From NCBI GenBank assembly GCA_002490705.1, contig DKUO01000044.1:43120-107119 (forward strand): a stretch of DNA of 64,000 nucleotides. The letters run 5' to 3'. The position numbers and the translations under genes are program-made. Below the pieces are notes generated by a model. That model ran no database searches. It had not been told where the DNA came from and saw nothing but the letters and a program-made list of their open reading frames with translations. Positions within the stretch are counted from its first letter, which is position 1, and each line of letters begins with the position of its first letter. This DNA is from Lachnospiraceae bacterium UBA7202 (GTDB lineage: Bacteria; Bacillota; Clostridia; Lachnospirales; Lachnospiraceae). This document shows, one piece after another, positions 18,336 through 27,782 of this stretch.

Positions 18336-20151
18336 TTTCAGCTAACCATTCCTCTCCCATATCCTGTACCAGAAAATCCCAGACCACATCATATCTTTTT
18401 TCAAAAAACGTCCGCATGTCGGTTACATATTGTTCAAATGCCCCGGATTTATCATCCATGTAAAAACGCATGTTGCTGGCGGCAAGGGGGTCTGTCATGG
18501 TCTTTACATATTGGTCGATAAACTGGTTGCATTTTTCGGGCGCAAACGTTTCCCTGCCGATATACAGGAGCCGTTCGGCAAATTTGCGGCGAAATTCCTC
18601 GTTTTGGTAAAGAGATGCGAAAGCAGTGTCTGCTTCCAAGACATTTACAAGGGTATTGTTGTACAAGGAACTACTGCTTAAACCACCGGAATTTACATCA
18701 AATAACATCCATCGCCATTTACAATCGCCATAGTAGGAACCATCATTTTCTCTTGCACGCCATAGGGCAAAGTTACTGTTAGGCCAGTCACCGCAACGGG
18801 CGATATATATTTGCGTGGCATAATAGTCAATATAGCTTTCCATATCAATTAAATCGCAGGATTTGTTATAGTTTTCTCCGTTTGTCATATCTTGTTCTGC
18901 TATAAAAGAAACCATTTCATCAAATTGTTCCCAGTCGCCCTCATTTCCTTCTGACAGTTCATATTCTTTAATCATTACAATATTATTATGAGCGACCTGA
19001 TAATGGTCGTGAATGTAATCCGCATTATAATCTTCTGTGATATAATACATACCCCAGTATTCTCCGTCGATGAACAGGGCGCAGGGAATAAAGTCCAACG
19101 TGGCAAACTCAAGATCCTGCACCAGGGTATTTACAAGACAATCCTTTAATTTAAATTGGTTATCATCGCCGCCGGCAAATAGGACAATTTTGTGAGGACA
19201 AGCATCAGTCTGAAAGATGTTTGTATCAAAACGATCATTGCCATCATAGGTTTCTCTCGCGTAGCAGGAGATGCTTTTTGGAAGTTTTCCGCTACTTCCG
19301 CCACCTTTGATACGGATACCGCAATTTTGAGAGAGTATGGTGTTCCGATGATTGTCAAAGAGAGTAATTCGGGCCTCTCGTTCCCAAGATATACCTCTAT
19401 TGGAATAGTTTGAAGACCACCACCACCAATAGGCACGGTTCAAACAATCCTCCCTGTCAATTTCTTTCTCCAAAAAACTTTTAAATGTATTGCCAGTAAC
19501 GTAAATGCCGATATCATTATCAAAAAGATTTTCAGGAGAGGTTACGATGGAGATAGTATAAATATCTTGATAGCCTTTCTTTTCCTGAAATCCCACAAAA
19601 TAAGTGCCGGTAATGGAGGAAAGGCAGTTTCCTGCGGAATCAAACAGAGAAGCACGCAAAACAGTACATTTATCTACGGGATAATCAGGTGCTGTGTAAT
19701 TGGGTATATCTGTTGAATATTTATGGATTAAATCCATCAAAAATCCAGTCGATGTATCCGTTCTCATGGAATAAACATTCGGATGATTCGTGGCATCCTC
19801 TATATACAATGGCTTGTTTCCGTCAAAAACAGGGTCGTTTATGGTTGGCTCGCTCCCGTCCAGCGTAAAATGTATGGTGCCTCCTTTTCCACCCAGGATG
19901 GAGAGATAAAACGCAGAGTCATAATATCCCGGTTCTTTAGAAAAGGTCAGTTGATTTCCATAATGAATTTTAACAAAGGGAAAAGCGGCCAACAGCGCTA
20001 CAGTAATCATTACAATGGCTAAAGCCTGTTTGGTATAGGTGCTGATTAGAATCACTCCCTTTTTCGCGATATAAGCAAATTGTCTCATATTTTCGTTTTG
20101 ATAGCTCATATCATGATACCATACAGGTTTCTGTGTTTCAATGAATTTCAT
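18319..20151 (-). CDS. CotH kinase family protein, downstream tandem copy
   Basis: 610 residues. The ATG at 20151 overlaps the stop of the upstream paralogue (ATGA). Order: one membrane segment (about residues 40-58), a chitobiase-like beta domain (GTIHFTLDGSEPTIND), then the CotH kinase-like domain with CGIRIKGGGSS...PKSISCYAR, YITEDYNADYIHDHY and WRWMLFDVNSGG. CotH of Bacillus is a protein kinase of spore-coat proteins; this family retains that fold, but the membrane anchor and carbohydrate-like domain suggest a surface role. Usual His of the HG motif is Lys here. It couples to the VTC gene downstream. Confidence 0.85.
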   Translation of the reverse strand: MKFIETQKPVWYHDMSYQNENMRQFAYIAKKGVILISTYTKQALAIVMITVALLAAFPFVKIHYGNQLTFSKEPGYYDSAFYLSILGGKGGTIHFTLDGSEPTINDPVFDGNKPLYIEDATNHPNVYSMRTDTSTGFLMDLIHKYSTDIPNYTAPDYPVDKCTVLRASLFDSAGNCLSSITGTYFVGFQEKKGYQDIYTISIVTSPENLFDNDIGIYVTGNTFKSFLEKEIDREDCLNRAYWWWWSSNYSNRGISWEREARITLFDNHRNTILSQNCGIRIKGGGSSGKLPKSISCYARETYDGNDRFDTNIFQTDACPHKIVLFAGGDDNQFKLKDCLVNTLVQDLEFATLDFIPCALFIDGEYWGMYYITEDYNADYIHDHYQVAHNNIVMIKEYELSEGNEGDWEQFDEMVSFIAEQDMTNGENYNKSCDLIDMESYIDYYATQIYIARCGDWPNSNFALWRARENDGSYYGDCKWRWMLFDVNSGGLSSSSLYNNTLVNVLEADTAFASLYQNEEFRRKFAERLLYIGRETFAPEKCNQFIDQYVKTMTDPLAASNMRFYMDDKSGAFEQYVTDMRTFFEKRYDVVWDFLVQDMGEEWLAENGIQK

Positions 20152-21983
20152 TTTTTTATTCCATTTTCAGCTAACCATTCCTCTCCCATATCCTGTACCA
20201 GAAAATCCCAGACTACGTCGTATCTATTTTCAAAGAAGATTCTGATATCAGTCACATACTGCTCAAATTCTTCCGGCTTCTCATCCATGTAAAAACGCAT
20301 GTTGCTGGCAGCAAGGGGTTTTTTCATGATCTGCACATATTGGTCGATAAACTGGTTGCATTTTTCGGGTGCAAACGTTTCCCTGCCGATATACAGGAGT
20401 CGTTCGGCAAATTTGCGGCGGAATTCTTTATTTTGATATAGGGAAGTAAAAATAGGGTCTTCTTCTAAGACGGAAGAAAGCGTATTATGGGACAGTGTCT
20501 GTAAACTCATACTGCCGTAGGAATTTACGTCAAACAACATCCAGCGCCACTTACCATCACCGTAGAGTGAACCATCATTTTCACGTGCTCTCCATAATTC
20601 GATATTGCTGTAAGGCCAGTCGCCGTGTCGGGCAATATATATCTGTGCGGCATAATAGTCAATAAAGCTGTCCATATCAATGAGATCACAGGCCTTGTTG
20701 TAATTAGCTTTGCTGGCCATATCGTGGTTATGTATAAAGGAAAGCATTTCTTCATATTTTTGATAATCTTCATAAGAGCCTTCTTCTAAAATATCGTTTT
20801 TAATTATAATAACGTTATTATGACCAATCTGATAATGGTCGTGAATATAATCGGCGTTGTAATCCTCCGTGATATAATACATACCCCAGTATTCTCCGTC
20901 GAGAAACATAGCGCAGGGAATAAAGTCCATGGTTGCAAACCGAAGATCCTGCCCCAGCGTATTTGCGAGATAATCCTTCAATTTAAAGCAGTTGTCATTG
21001 CCACCGGCGAATAGAACGAGCTTGTGTGGAGAAATGTCTGTTTTAAAGATATTAGCTTCAAAATTACTATTGCCATTATAGATTTCTCTGGCGTAACAGC
21101 TAATGCTTTTAGGTAACATTACACGGCTTATATTGCCTTTAATCCGAATGCCGCATTTTTGGGAGAGTATCATATTTCGTTGGTTGTCAAAGAGAGTGAT
21201 ATGCGCTTCCCGCTCCCAATCCGTTCCACGGTTACAATAATTGCCATTCCACGAAACAATATAACTGGCGGTGCCAGGATCTTCCGTGGCAAGATCGTTT
21301 TCCAAGAACTGATTGAGCGTGCTGCCGGTAACATAGATGCCGGTATCATCATCAAATAGGTTTACAGGAGATGTTACGATGGAAGCTGTATAGATATCCT
21401 GATAGGAATCCTTTTTTTGAAAGCCGACAAAATAAGCACCTATAATGGAGTCAAGACAATTTCCAGTGGAGTCAAACAAGGAAGCACGTATAATATTACA
21501 TTTATCTACACTATACGAAGGTACTGCATAAGGAAGAATATCCGCAGAATATTGGGATATATCAGGAAGAAATCCCGTCGACGTATCCGTTCTCATGGAA
21601 TATACATTCGGATGATTCGTTGCGTCTTCTATGTACAAAGGATTTTTCCTGTCAAAAACAGGATCGTCTACTGTCGGTTCGCTCCCGTCCAACGTATAGT
21701 GTATCGTGCCTCCTTTTCCGCCCAGAATGGAGAGATAAAATGGGGAATCATAATATCCCGGGGGTTCCGAAAAATTCAGTTGATTTCCGTTATACAATTT
21801 AGCAAAAGGATAAGCGGCCAGTATCACCGCAATTGTGAAAACAATGGTTAAAACTTGTTTGGTATAGGTACTGATCGGAATCACTTCCTTTTTGCGCGAT
21901 TCATATAGGTAGTTTGACACTTTTATTCCTACAGCTTCCCACATAATATCATGTACAATCCTATATTTCAACAGAAACATCAT
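20148..21983 (-). CDS. CotH kinase family protein, upstream tandem copy
   Basis: 611 residues from the ATG at 21983. A longer frame opens at 22211 but overlaps the divergent XRE gene, and 21983 gives a protein of the same length as its neighbour (610). Domain order is the same: membrane segment, chitobiase-like domain (GTIHYTLDGSEPTVDD), CotH domain ending GEEWLAENGIKK. Identity to the second copy is high throughout, including at the DNA level near the 3' end, so the pair arose by tandem duplication. First gene of the leftward operon; the promoter must lie in the 80 bases shared with the XRE gene. Confidence 0.83.
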   Translation of the reverse strand: MMFLLKYRIVHDIMWEAVGIKVSNYLYESRKKEVIPISTYTKQVLTIVFTIAVILAAYPFAKLYNGNQLNFSEPPGYYDSPFYLSILGGKGGTIHYTLDGSEPTVDDPVFDRKNPLYIEDATNHPNVYSMRTDTSTGFLPDISQYSADILPYAVPSYSVDKCNIIRASLFDSTGNCLDSIIGAYFVGFQKKDSYQDIYTASIVTSPVNLFDDDTGIYVTGSTLNQFLENDLATEDPGTASYIVSWNGNYCNRGTDWEREAHITLFDNQRNMILSQKCGIRIKGNISRVMLPKSISCYAREIYNGNSNFEANIFKTDISPHKLVLFAGGNDNCFKLKDYLANTLGQDLRFATMDFIPCAMFLDGEYWGMYYITEDYNADYIHDHYQIGHNNVIIIKNDILEEGSYEDYQKYEEMLSFIHNHDMASKANYNKACDLIDMDSFIDYYAAQIYIARHGDWPYSNIELWRARENDGSLYGDGKWRWMLFDVNSYGSMSLQTLSHNTLSSVLEEDPIFTSLYQNKEFRRKFAERLLYIGRETFAPEKCNQFIDQYVQIMKKPLAASNMRFYMDEKPEEFEQYVTDIRIFFENRYDVVWDFLVQDMGEEWLAENGIKK

Positions 21984-22065
21984 TTCATATCCACTATAAA
22001 ATAAAAAATATAGGCTACAATATAATACGAAAGCAAAGAGGAGATGATATTGAGGAATTTTGGTT

Positions 22066-22389
22066 ATGTACGAAAAAAATTTTTGTGAAAGACTTTCCCG
22101 GTTGAGGATGCAAAAAGGGGTGTCTGCGCGCGATATGAGTTTATCGATCGGACAAAATCCCGGATATATCAACAATATCGAGACGGGCAAAGCCCTTCCG
22201 TCTATGAGCAATTTTTTCTACATCTGTAGCTATCTTGATATTACGCCTATGGAATTCTTTGATTATAATGTTGTCCGCCCAAGGGACATGAATCAGATAT
22301 GCGGTGAATTAAATAAACTGACGGATTCCCAATTTAACAGTATTAAGGAAATCGTCGGAGAGCTGGCGAGACTCAACGGACGTTCGTAG
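22066..22389 (+). CDS. small XRE-type helix-turn-helix regulator
   Basis: 107 residues from the ATG at 22066 (TGAGGA 9 bases upstream). The helix-turn-helix covers about residues 5-58: LSRLRMQKGVSARDMSLSIG, then GYINNIETGKALPSM. The C-terminal 45 residues are a short helical extension. It is divergent from the CotH-VTC-DUF4956 operon across about 80 bases, so it may regulate that operon; this is inference from position only. Confidence 0.8.
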   Translation: MYEKNFCERLSRLRMQKGVSARDMSLSIGQNPGYINNIETGKALPSMSNFFYICSYLDITPMEFFDYNVVRPRDMNQICGELNKLTDSQFNSIKEIVGELARLNGRS

Positions 22390-22395
22390 GTATAT

Positions 22396-22449
22396 CCCTC
22401 CATCTTGCGGCATAGATTTATAGTAACTATACGCAGGGAGGGCTTTTTT
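22396..22449 (+). promoter_or_regulatory. terminator-like hairpin carrying the SPOCS gene ribosome binding site
   Basis: CCCTCC (22396-22401) pairs with GGAGGG (22437-22442), TGCG (22406-22409) with CGCA (22432-22435), and ATAG (22412-22415) with CTAT (22427-22430). The GGGAGGG arm is the Shine-Dalgarno for the GTG at 22450, and the spacer between them is a run of six T. The element could end transcription of the XRE gene and also hide the next start. Confidence 0.5.
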
Positions 22450-24006
22450 GTGGAATTAGTGAAGAAAAAGATACATATGGATCGGATAGGCGGCAGGGCT
22501 GGCACCCAGATCGTATTGGAAGAGGATGTAAATATTTCAGATAACAAGATGGACGCGAACTATCTGTTGAGCAGCAAAGGCGAGATCATTATGGAGGAGA
22601 TCCGCCCCGGCGAAAACGTGGTGAACCTGAAAGGAAAGCTGGTGGTGTCCATTTTATATCTGACAGATATGGACGCCATGTGCGCCAGCATGGAGGCAGT
22701 GATTCCCTTTGAGGAAAAGGTAAATATGGAGGGAATCTGCAACAGCGATACCATCCTGACAGAGTACCGTATTGAAGATTTGACGGTAGGGCTGATCAAT
22801 TCCCGTAAATTGAGTGTACAGGCGGTGGTTTCCTTTACGCTGGAGAGGGAGGAACAGCTTGAGTGCGAGACTGCGGTGGATCTTTACTGCGATGAACCTG
22901 TGGAATACCGCAAGTGCGTATATCCGGTGGTGGAACTGGTACTTCACAAGAAGGATATTTTCCGGTTGAAGGAAGAGATGGAGCTGACTGGCAACCTGCC
23001 GAATATTTTCCAGACGGTGTGGCATCACATCAGCTTTGACCACGTGGAATTCAAGGCGCTGGAGGAAAAAATCTCGATTCAGGGAGAAATGAAAGCCTTT
23101 TTCCTCTATGAAGGCGAGGGGGATAACGACAAAACACAGTGGTATGAGAATACCGTGCCTTTCAGCGGGATTATCGAGTGCCACGGCTGCCGTGAAAATA
23201 TGATACCGGACATTCAGTATCATCTGGGACAATGCAACGTGGAGGTGCGGCAGGATTTTGACGGCGAAGAGCGGGTGTTCTGTTTGGAGCCGGTGCTGGA
23301 TCTGGATATTCACCTTTATGAGGAGGAAAACCTCGAAGTGATTTCCGACGTTTACGGCGTGGATAAGGAGATCGAGGCGTTGACTGCGCAAATGCCGGTG
23401 AAGAGCCTTCTTCTGGCCGGAAGCGGGAAGTGCAAGATTGCGGAGCATGTGCGGATTCAGAACCCGGAGATGCCGATGTATCAGCTGATTCATTCGGAGG
23501 GAGAAATCCGTATTGACGAGCAGTCAATTGTGGAAAACGGAATCGCCGTCACGGGAACGCTTATGGTGACGACGCTGTATCTGTGCGCGGCAAATGTGAA
23601 ATCGATCTATTCCACAGTCAACGAACTGCCGTTTCAGTATGTGATTGAGGCGGAAAATATTCTGCCCACCAGTGTTTACAAGCTGAGAAGCAGTATCGAG
23701 CAGCTGACAGTGACCATGCTTGACAGCGACGAGCTGGACGTGAAGGCGGCTTTGCAGTTTAAGGTGATTGTATTTGCCATACAGAACCGGGATCTGGTGA
23801 CGGAGATTAAGGTGGAGCCGTTAGATCTGAATAAGCTCAGCGAGCTTCCGGGTATGGTGATCTGTATTGCCGGCCCCGGGGATACCCTGTGGGATATCGG
23901 AAAGCGCTATTATGTGCCCGTGTCACAACTGAAGGAAGTCAATGAACTGCCCACGGAGGAGATCAGTGCGGGCGACAAGATTCTGGTGGTGAAGGGCGGC
24001 ATATAA
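22450..24006 (+). CDS. SPOCS (DUF3794) and LysM domain protein, probably spore-associated
   Basis: 518 residues. Start chosen at the GTG at 22450: GGGAGGG lies 7 bases upstream and the N-terminus VELVKKKIHMDRIGGRAG is the usual one for this family. Two or three DUF3794/SPOCS repeats fill residues 30-460, and a C-terminal LysM domain begins at PGDTLWDIGKRYYVPVSQL. The architecture matches SipL of Clostridioides difficile and related proteins. SipL localises to the spore coat base through SpoIVA, so a coat-assembly role is likely. The gene stands 60 bases from the XRE gene. Confidence 0.82.
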   Translation: MELVKKKIHMDRIGGRAGTQIVLEEDVNISDNKMDANYLLSSKGEIIMEEIRPGENVVNLKGKLVVSILYLTDMDAMCASMEAVIPFEEKVNMEGICNSDTILTEYRIEDLTVGLINSRKLSVQAVVSFTLEREEQLECETAVDLYCDEPVEYRKCVYPVVELVLHKKDIFRLKEEMELTGNLPNIFQTVWHHISFDHVEFKALEEKISIQGEMKAFFLYEGEGDNDKTQWYENTVPFSGIIECHGCRENMIPDIQYHLGQCNVEVRQDFDGEERVFCLEPVLDLDIHLYEEENLEVISDVYGVDKEIEALTAQMPVKSLLLAGSGKCKIAEHVRIQNPEMPMYQLIHSEGEIRIDEQSIVENGIAVTGTLMVTTLYLCAANVKSIYSTVNELPFQYVIEAENILPTSVYKLRSSIEQLTVTMLDSDELDVKAALQFKVIVFAIQNRDLVTEIKVEPLDLNKLSELPGMVICIAGPGDTLWDIGKRYYVPVSQLKEVNELPTEEISAGDKILVVKGGI

Positions 24007-24101
24007 GATTGTAAAAACAGAGAAAATCATATATACTGGGTAGGCAGGGCTGTAAATTAAAGAATGGTTGTAGGGAAAACTTGAGATAAAGGAGTAGGGA
24101 A

Positions 24102-25706
24102 ATGCATACGACGCCGATTCTGAAAAATAAGCTGTTCTTATATCTGACAGAATTTTTTGCGGGGATGTCCGTGATGGCTGTGGAGCTGGGGGCAAGCAGA
24201 CTGCTTGCTCCCTATTTCAGTTCCTCCCAGATTGTGTGGACCATCATTATCGGAACGATCATGATTGCCATGGCGTTAGGAAATATATACGGGGGAAAGA
24301 GCGCAGACAAAAAACCCGATCCGGACAAGCTCTATACCCGCATCCTGATCGCGGGTGTTTGGATTGCGGCGATCCCTGTGGTGGGAAAATATATTGTGTT
24401 GGGGATCTCCGCGCTTTTGATCTTTACAGTGAATACCTATTTCCTGATCTGGGCGGCTTTTGCGGCATGTATGGTGATCTTTGTTTTTCCGCTTTTCCTG
24501 CTGGGAACGGTAACGCCGTCGCTGGCAAAATATACGGTAGATAGTCTGGAGGACAGTGGAAGTACGGTGGGAACTTTGAATGCTTTTAACACTATCGGCA
24601 GCATTATCGGCACCTTTGTGCCCACCTTTATCTCCATTCCGGCGGTAGGCACTTCCGTGACTTTTTTGATTTTTGCGGCAATTTTGCTGGCCCTTGGCAT
24701 TGTGTATTTTGCCAGTAAAAAGAGCGGATTAAAAAAGAGCGTCTTTTCGGCGGCGGTGTTTCTTTTGTGCTGTGTTTTCGGGGCGTCAAACAGCTTCGCA
24801 TTCTGGGAGAGCGATCTGGCCTACGAGGGGGAGTCTATTTACAACTACTTACAGGTAAAAGAAAATGACAGAAACGTCATATTATCGACAAACGTGCTTT
24901 TCGGCGTGCAGTCCATTCTGATTAAGGACGAGGGGCTGACGGGGATGTATTATGACTATGCCATGGCGGCGCCGTTGATGACTGGGAAGGAGAATCCGGC
25001 GGACTGCAATACTCTGATCCTTGGCATGGGAACGGGCACCTATGCGCATCAGTGCCGGGCTTACTACGGGGATATGCCGGTGGAGGGTGTGGAGATTGAC
25101 GAAAAGATCACGGATCTGGCAAGGGAATATTTTGAACTGCCGGAGGACGTGAAGGTGACCACCTATGACGGGCGGGCGTATCTGAATGCGATTGACGGCA
25201 AGTATGATGTGATTATGGTGGACGCCTATCAGGATATTACGATACCCTTTCAGATGTCTTCCGTGGAGTTTTTTACGCTGGTGCGGGAGCATTTGACGGA
25301 GGACGGCGTGATGGTGGTCAACATGAATATGCGCGGAAGCGGTGAGGACAGCATCAACGCCTATCTGGCAGACACCATAAGCAGTGTGTTTGGAGAAGTC
25401 TGTACGGTGGATGTGAGGGGGACGACCAACAGGGAACTCTTTGCTTCCAATAATCCGCAGATGCTTGACAATTTCAAAAAGCATAAGGAGGCTGTCACGG
25501 ATGAGAGCCTCCTTGCGATGATGAATACGGTTTCCGACAATCTGTCCCCTTATGAAGCGGGAGAGCACATCATGACGGACGATAAAGCGCCTGTGGAGCT
25601 TTTGGGCATGCGTGTCATTGACGAGCTGATCCGCGATGAGGTAGCGATGTACAAACAGCTGTACGAGGAGCAGGGGATCAGAGGGGTACTGGACAGCCTA
25701 CTGTAA
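24102..25706 (+). CDS. fused MFS-like transporter/spermidine synthase-like protein
   Basis: 534 residues. Seven or more hydrophobic segments fill residues 1-225, starting FFAGMSVMAVELGASRLLAPYF, which is typical of the SpeE-linked membrane domain. From about residue 245 a Rossmann-type aminopropyltransferase domain follows: LILGMGTGTYAHQC, PVEGVEIDEKITDLAREYF and IMVDAYQDITIPFQMSS. The soluble domain would bind decarboxylated S-adenosylmethionine or a related donor. Whether it makes polyamines is uncertain; no other polyamine genes are nearby. The 3' end overlaps the convergent GH42 gene by 9 bases. Confidence 0.85.
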   Translation: MHTTPILKNKLFLYLTEFFAGMSVMAVELGASRLLAPYFSSSQIVWTIIIGTIMIAMALGNIYGGKSADKKPDPDKLYTRILIAGVWIAAIPVVGKYIVLGISALLIFTVNTYFLIWAAFAACMVIFVFPLFLLGTVTPSLAKYTVDSLEDSGSTVGTLNAFNTIGSIIGTFVPTFISIPAVGTSVTFLIFAAILLALGIVYFASKKSGLKKSVFSAAVFLLCCVFGASNSFAFWESDLAYEGESIYNYLQVKENDRNVILSTNVLFGVQSILIKDEGLTGMYYDYAMAAPLMTGKENPADCNTLILGMGTGTYAHQCRAYYGDMPVEGVEIDEKITDLAREYFELPEDVKVTTYDGRAYLNAIDGKYDVIMVDAYQDITIPFQMSSVEFFTLVREHLTEDGVMVVNMNMRGSGEDSINAYLADTISSVFGEVCTVDVRGTTNRELFASNNPQMLDNFKKHKEAVTDESLLAMMNTVSDNLSPYEAGEHIMTDDKAPVELLGMRVIDELIRDEVAMYKQLYEEQGIRGVLDSLL

Positions 25707-27713
25707 TTTTAAAATCGCCACATCCTTTTTCTCCAATGTAAGCGCGTCGCCCGCCTGGTAGCTTTTGCCGCTTAACAGATCGGTTCCCGCAAAGGGCAGG
25801 GCAGCCACATAGGCTTCTTCCCGGTGGTTGAGCAGGAACACAAAGGTACCGTTTTGATTGACACGTCTGGTCACCTCTATGCCATCCGCCGTTTCCATTA
25901 CGGGCGCGATACCGGCTTCTTTACAAATCTCGCCCAGATAATTCCGGTAAAATTCGTCGCTTGACTGTGACGCTACATAGTAGCCAAAGCCCCGGCCAAA
26001 GGCATTTTTTGTGAGCACAGGCATGCCTGCGTAGAAGTCGTTTTCGTAAAAGGCAAGGGCTTCGGCGCCTTCCGTATGTAAAAGATCGCAGAGCATGGAG
26101 GCGGGATAGGTCTTACCCTGATAGTGAAAATGATTTTGCATGTCCGCAGGCAGGGCGTCCTCCTCCTCTACCCAGATGCCGAGGATGTCCCGCAGTTTGC
26201 CGGGATAACCGCCGATGGTCACCAGATCATGCTCATCTACATAACCGCTGAAAAAGGTGGTCAGGAAACGGCCGCCACATTTCACATAGGAGCGGATTTT
26301 TTCATCGTACCCTGTTTTCACCATATAGAGTACAGGCGCGATCACCAGCGCATAATCGGAAAGGTCGTCCTCCACGCCGATCATATCCACAGGGATATTC
26401 TGATCGTACAGGGCTTTATAGTAGCGCTGCACTTCATTGCAGTAGTCCAGATAGACGGAAGGGCCCGCCGAGTAGGAGATCGCCCACCAGTTATCCCAGT
26501 CAAAGAGGATGGCGGCTTTGGCGTCGCTCCTTGCGCCGAGCGTCTGCTCTCCCAGCCGGTCAAGCTCCGCGCCCAGCTGTGTAATTTCGCGGAATACCCT
26601 CGTGTTTTCATGGCCCGCATGGTCGATCACCGCACCGTGGTATTTTTCGCAGGCGCCGATGCTGCGCTTCATTTGGAAAAACATGACGGTGTCCGCGCCG
26701 TGGGCCACTGCCTGATAGCTCCAAAGCCGCATGACGCCGGGGCGTTTCAGCATATTATAGGGAAGCCAGTTGGTGACGGAGGGCGTCTGTTCCATCAGGG
26801 CAAACGGCTTACCCTGTTTTAAGCCGCGCATCAGGTCGTGGCGCATAGCTGTGCCCTCTGCGGGCGTATCGTTTGCCGGATAGTTGTCCCAGGAAATAAA
26901 GTCCATGTATTTGCCCCACATCTGATAATCCAGAGGCTGGTAGGTCCCCATCAGGTTTGTGGTGATCGGGATATCCGGCGTAACGGCGTGGATCGCGTCG
27001 TATTCCAGCCGATATGCGTTTAAGATGCTCTCGGAGTTAAAACGCCGGTAATCCAGAGAGATACCCTGAAAACAGGTGCGGCCGCCCTCCATGTGCTCGG
27101 ACAAAAGATTGGGCAGTACAATGTCGTCAAAATCATAGAAGGTATGGCCCCAGAAAGCGGTGTCCCAGACGCGGTTTACCTCCTCTATGGTCTTATATTT
27201 GTCCCGCAGCCATTCCCGGAATTTTTTCTCGCAGGTTTCACAGTAGCATTCCCCGCCGTACTCGTTGGAGATATGCCATGCAACGATATTGTCATAGTTA
27301 TTGTAACGCTCTGCCAGTTTCCCGGCCAGAGCCACAGCGTATTTTTGGTAGGTTGGACTGTTGGGGCAGGAGTTATGTCTGCCGCCGAACTTGCGCTTCA
27401 TGCCGTTGTGTTCCACCCGCAGGATGTCGGGGTGCTTCCGGGCCATCCAGGCCGGGTGCGCCCCGGTGGAGGTGGCCAGACACACCTGCAGGCCATGCTT
27501 TTTGACAAGCTCCATAATCTTGTCCAGTTTCTCAAAGTGATAAACATCGTCGTCAGACTGTAGCGACGCCCAGCTGAAAACATTCAGGGTGACAATGTCA
27601 ATGTGGGCAAGCGCAAACAGGCGCATGTCCTCCTCCCAGGTTTCCTCCGGCCACTGCTCCGGGTTGTAATCGCCGCCGTAGGGGATTTTTTTGATTTTTT
27701 CGTATTCAACCAT
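25698..27713 (-). CDS. GH42 beta-galactosidase
   Basis: 671 residues, the usual length. GH42 signatures are clear: IPYGGDYNPEQWPEETWEED at the N-terminus, WHISNEYGGECYC with the acid/base Glu following Asn, and FALMEQTPSVTNW with the nucleophile Glu. A Cys-rich GGECYCETCEKKF segment is the family zinc site. The middle trimerisation domain and C-terminal beta domain are complete. The enzyme cleaves terminal galactose from oligosaccharides in the cytoplasm. It is a single gene with no sugar transporter or regulator next to it. Confidence 0.92.
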   Translation of the reverse strand: MVEYEKIKKIPYGGDYNPEQWPEETWEEDMRLFALAHIDIVTLNVFSWASLQSDDDVYHFEKLDKIMELVKKHGLQVCLATSTGAHPAWMARKHPDILRVEHNGMKRKFGGRHNSCPNSPTYQKYAVALAGKLAERYNNYDNIVAWHISNEYGGECYCETCEKKFREWLRDKYKTIEEVNRVWDTAFWGHTFYDFDDIVLPNLLSEHMEGGRTCFQGISLDYRRFNSESILNAYRLEYDAIHAVTPDIPITTNLMGTYQPLDYQMWGKYMDFISWDNYPANDTPAEGTAMRHDLMRGLKQGKPFALMEQTPSVTNWLPYNMLKRPGVMRLWSYQAVAHGADTVMFFQMKRSIGACEKYHGAVIDHAGHENTRVFREITQLGAELDRLGEQTLGARSDAKAAILFDWDNWWAISYSAGPSVYLDYCNEVQRYYKALYDQNIPVDMIGVEDDLSDYALVIAPVLYMVKTGYDEKIRSYVKCGGRFLTTFFSGYVDEHDLVTIGGYPGKLRDILGIWVEEEDALPADMQNHFHYQGKTYPASMLCDLLHTEGAEALAFYENDFYAGMPVLTKNAFGRGFGYYVASQSSDEFYRNYLGEICKEAGIAPVMETADGIEVTRRVNQNGTFVFLLNHREEAYVAALPFAGTDLLSGKSYQAGDALTLEKKDVAILKLQ

Positions 27714-27730
27714 AAGATACCTCTCCTTGT

Positions 27731-27761
27731 AAAAAAAGAACCGGGAGTTTTCCCGGTTCTT
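27731..27761 (-). terminator. intrinsic terminator after the 210-residue gene
   Basis: AGAACCGGGA/TCCCGGTTCT arms (27737-27746 and 27751-27760), loop GTTT, and seven T on the minus strand. It separates the upstream gene from GH42. Confidence 0.8.
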
Positions 27762-27782
27762 ATATGCCAGAAATGTCTGTGT

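Larger units (their letters stand above)
18319..21983 (-). repeat. tandem duplication of the CotH gene
   Basis: The two CotH genes align end to end, with nearly identical last 200 bases (18340-18600 versus 20160-20420) and more divergence in the middle around the membrane-distal beta domain. Confidence 0.75.

Noticed and set aside
20148..22211. 687-residue version of the upstream CotH protein
   Set aside because: The N-terminal extension overlaps the divergent XRE gene, and the paralogue is 610 residues; the start at 21983 fits better.
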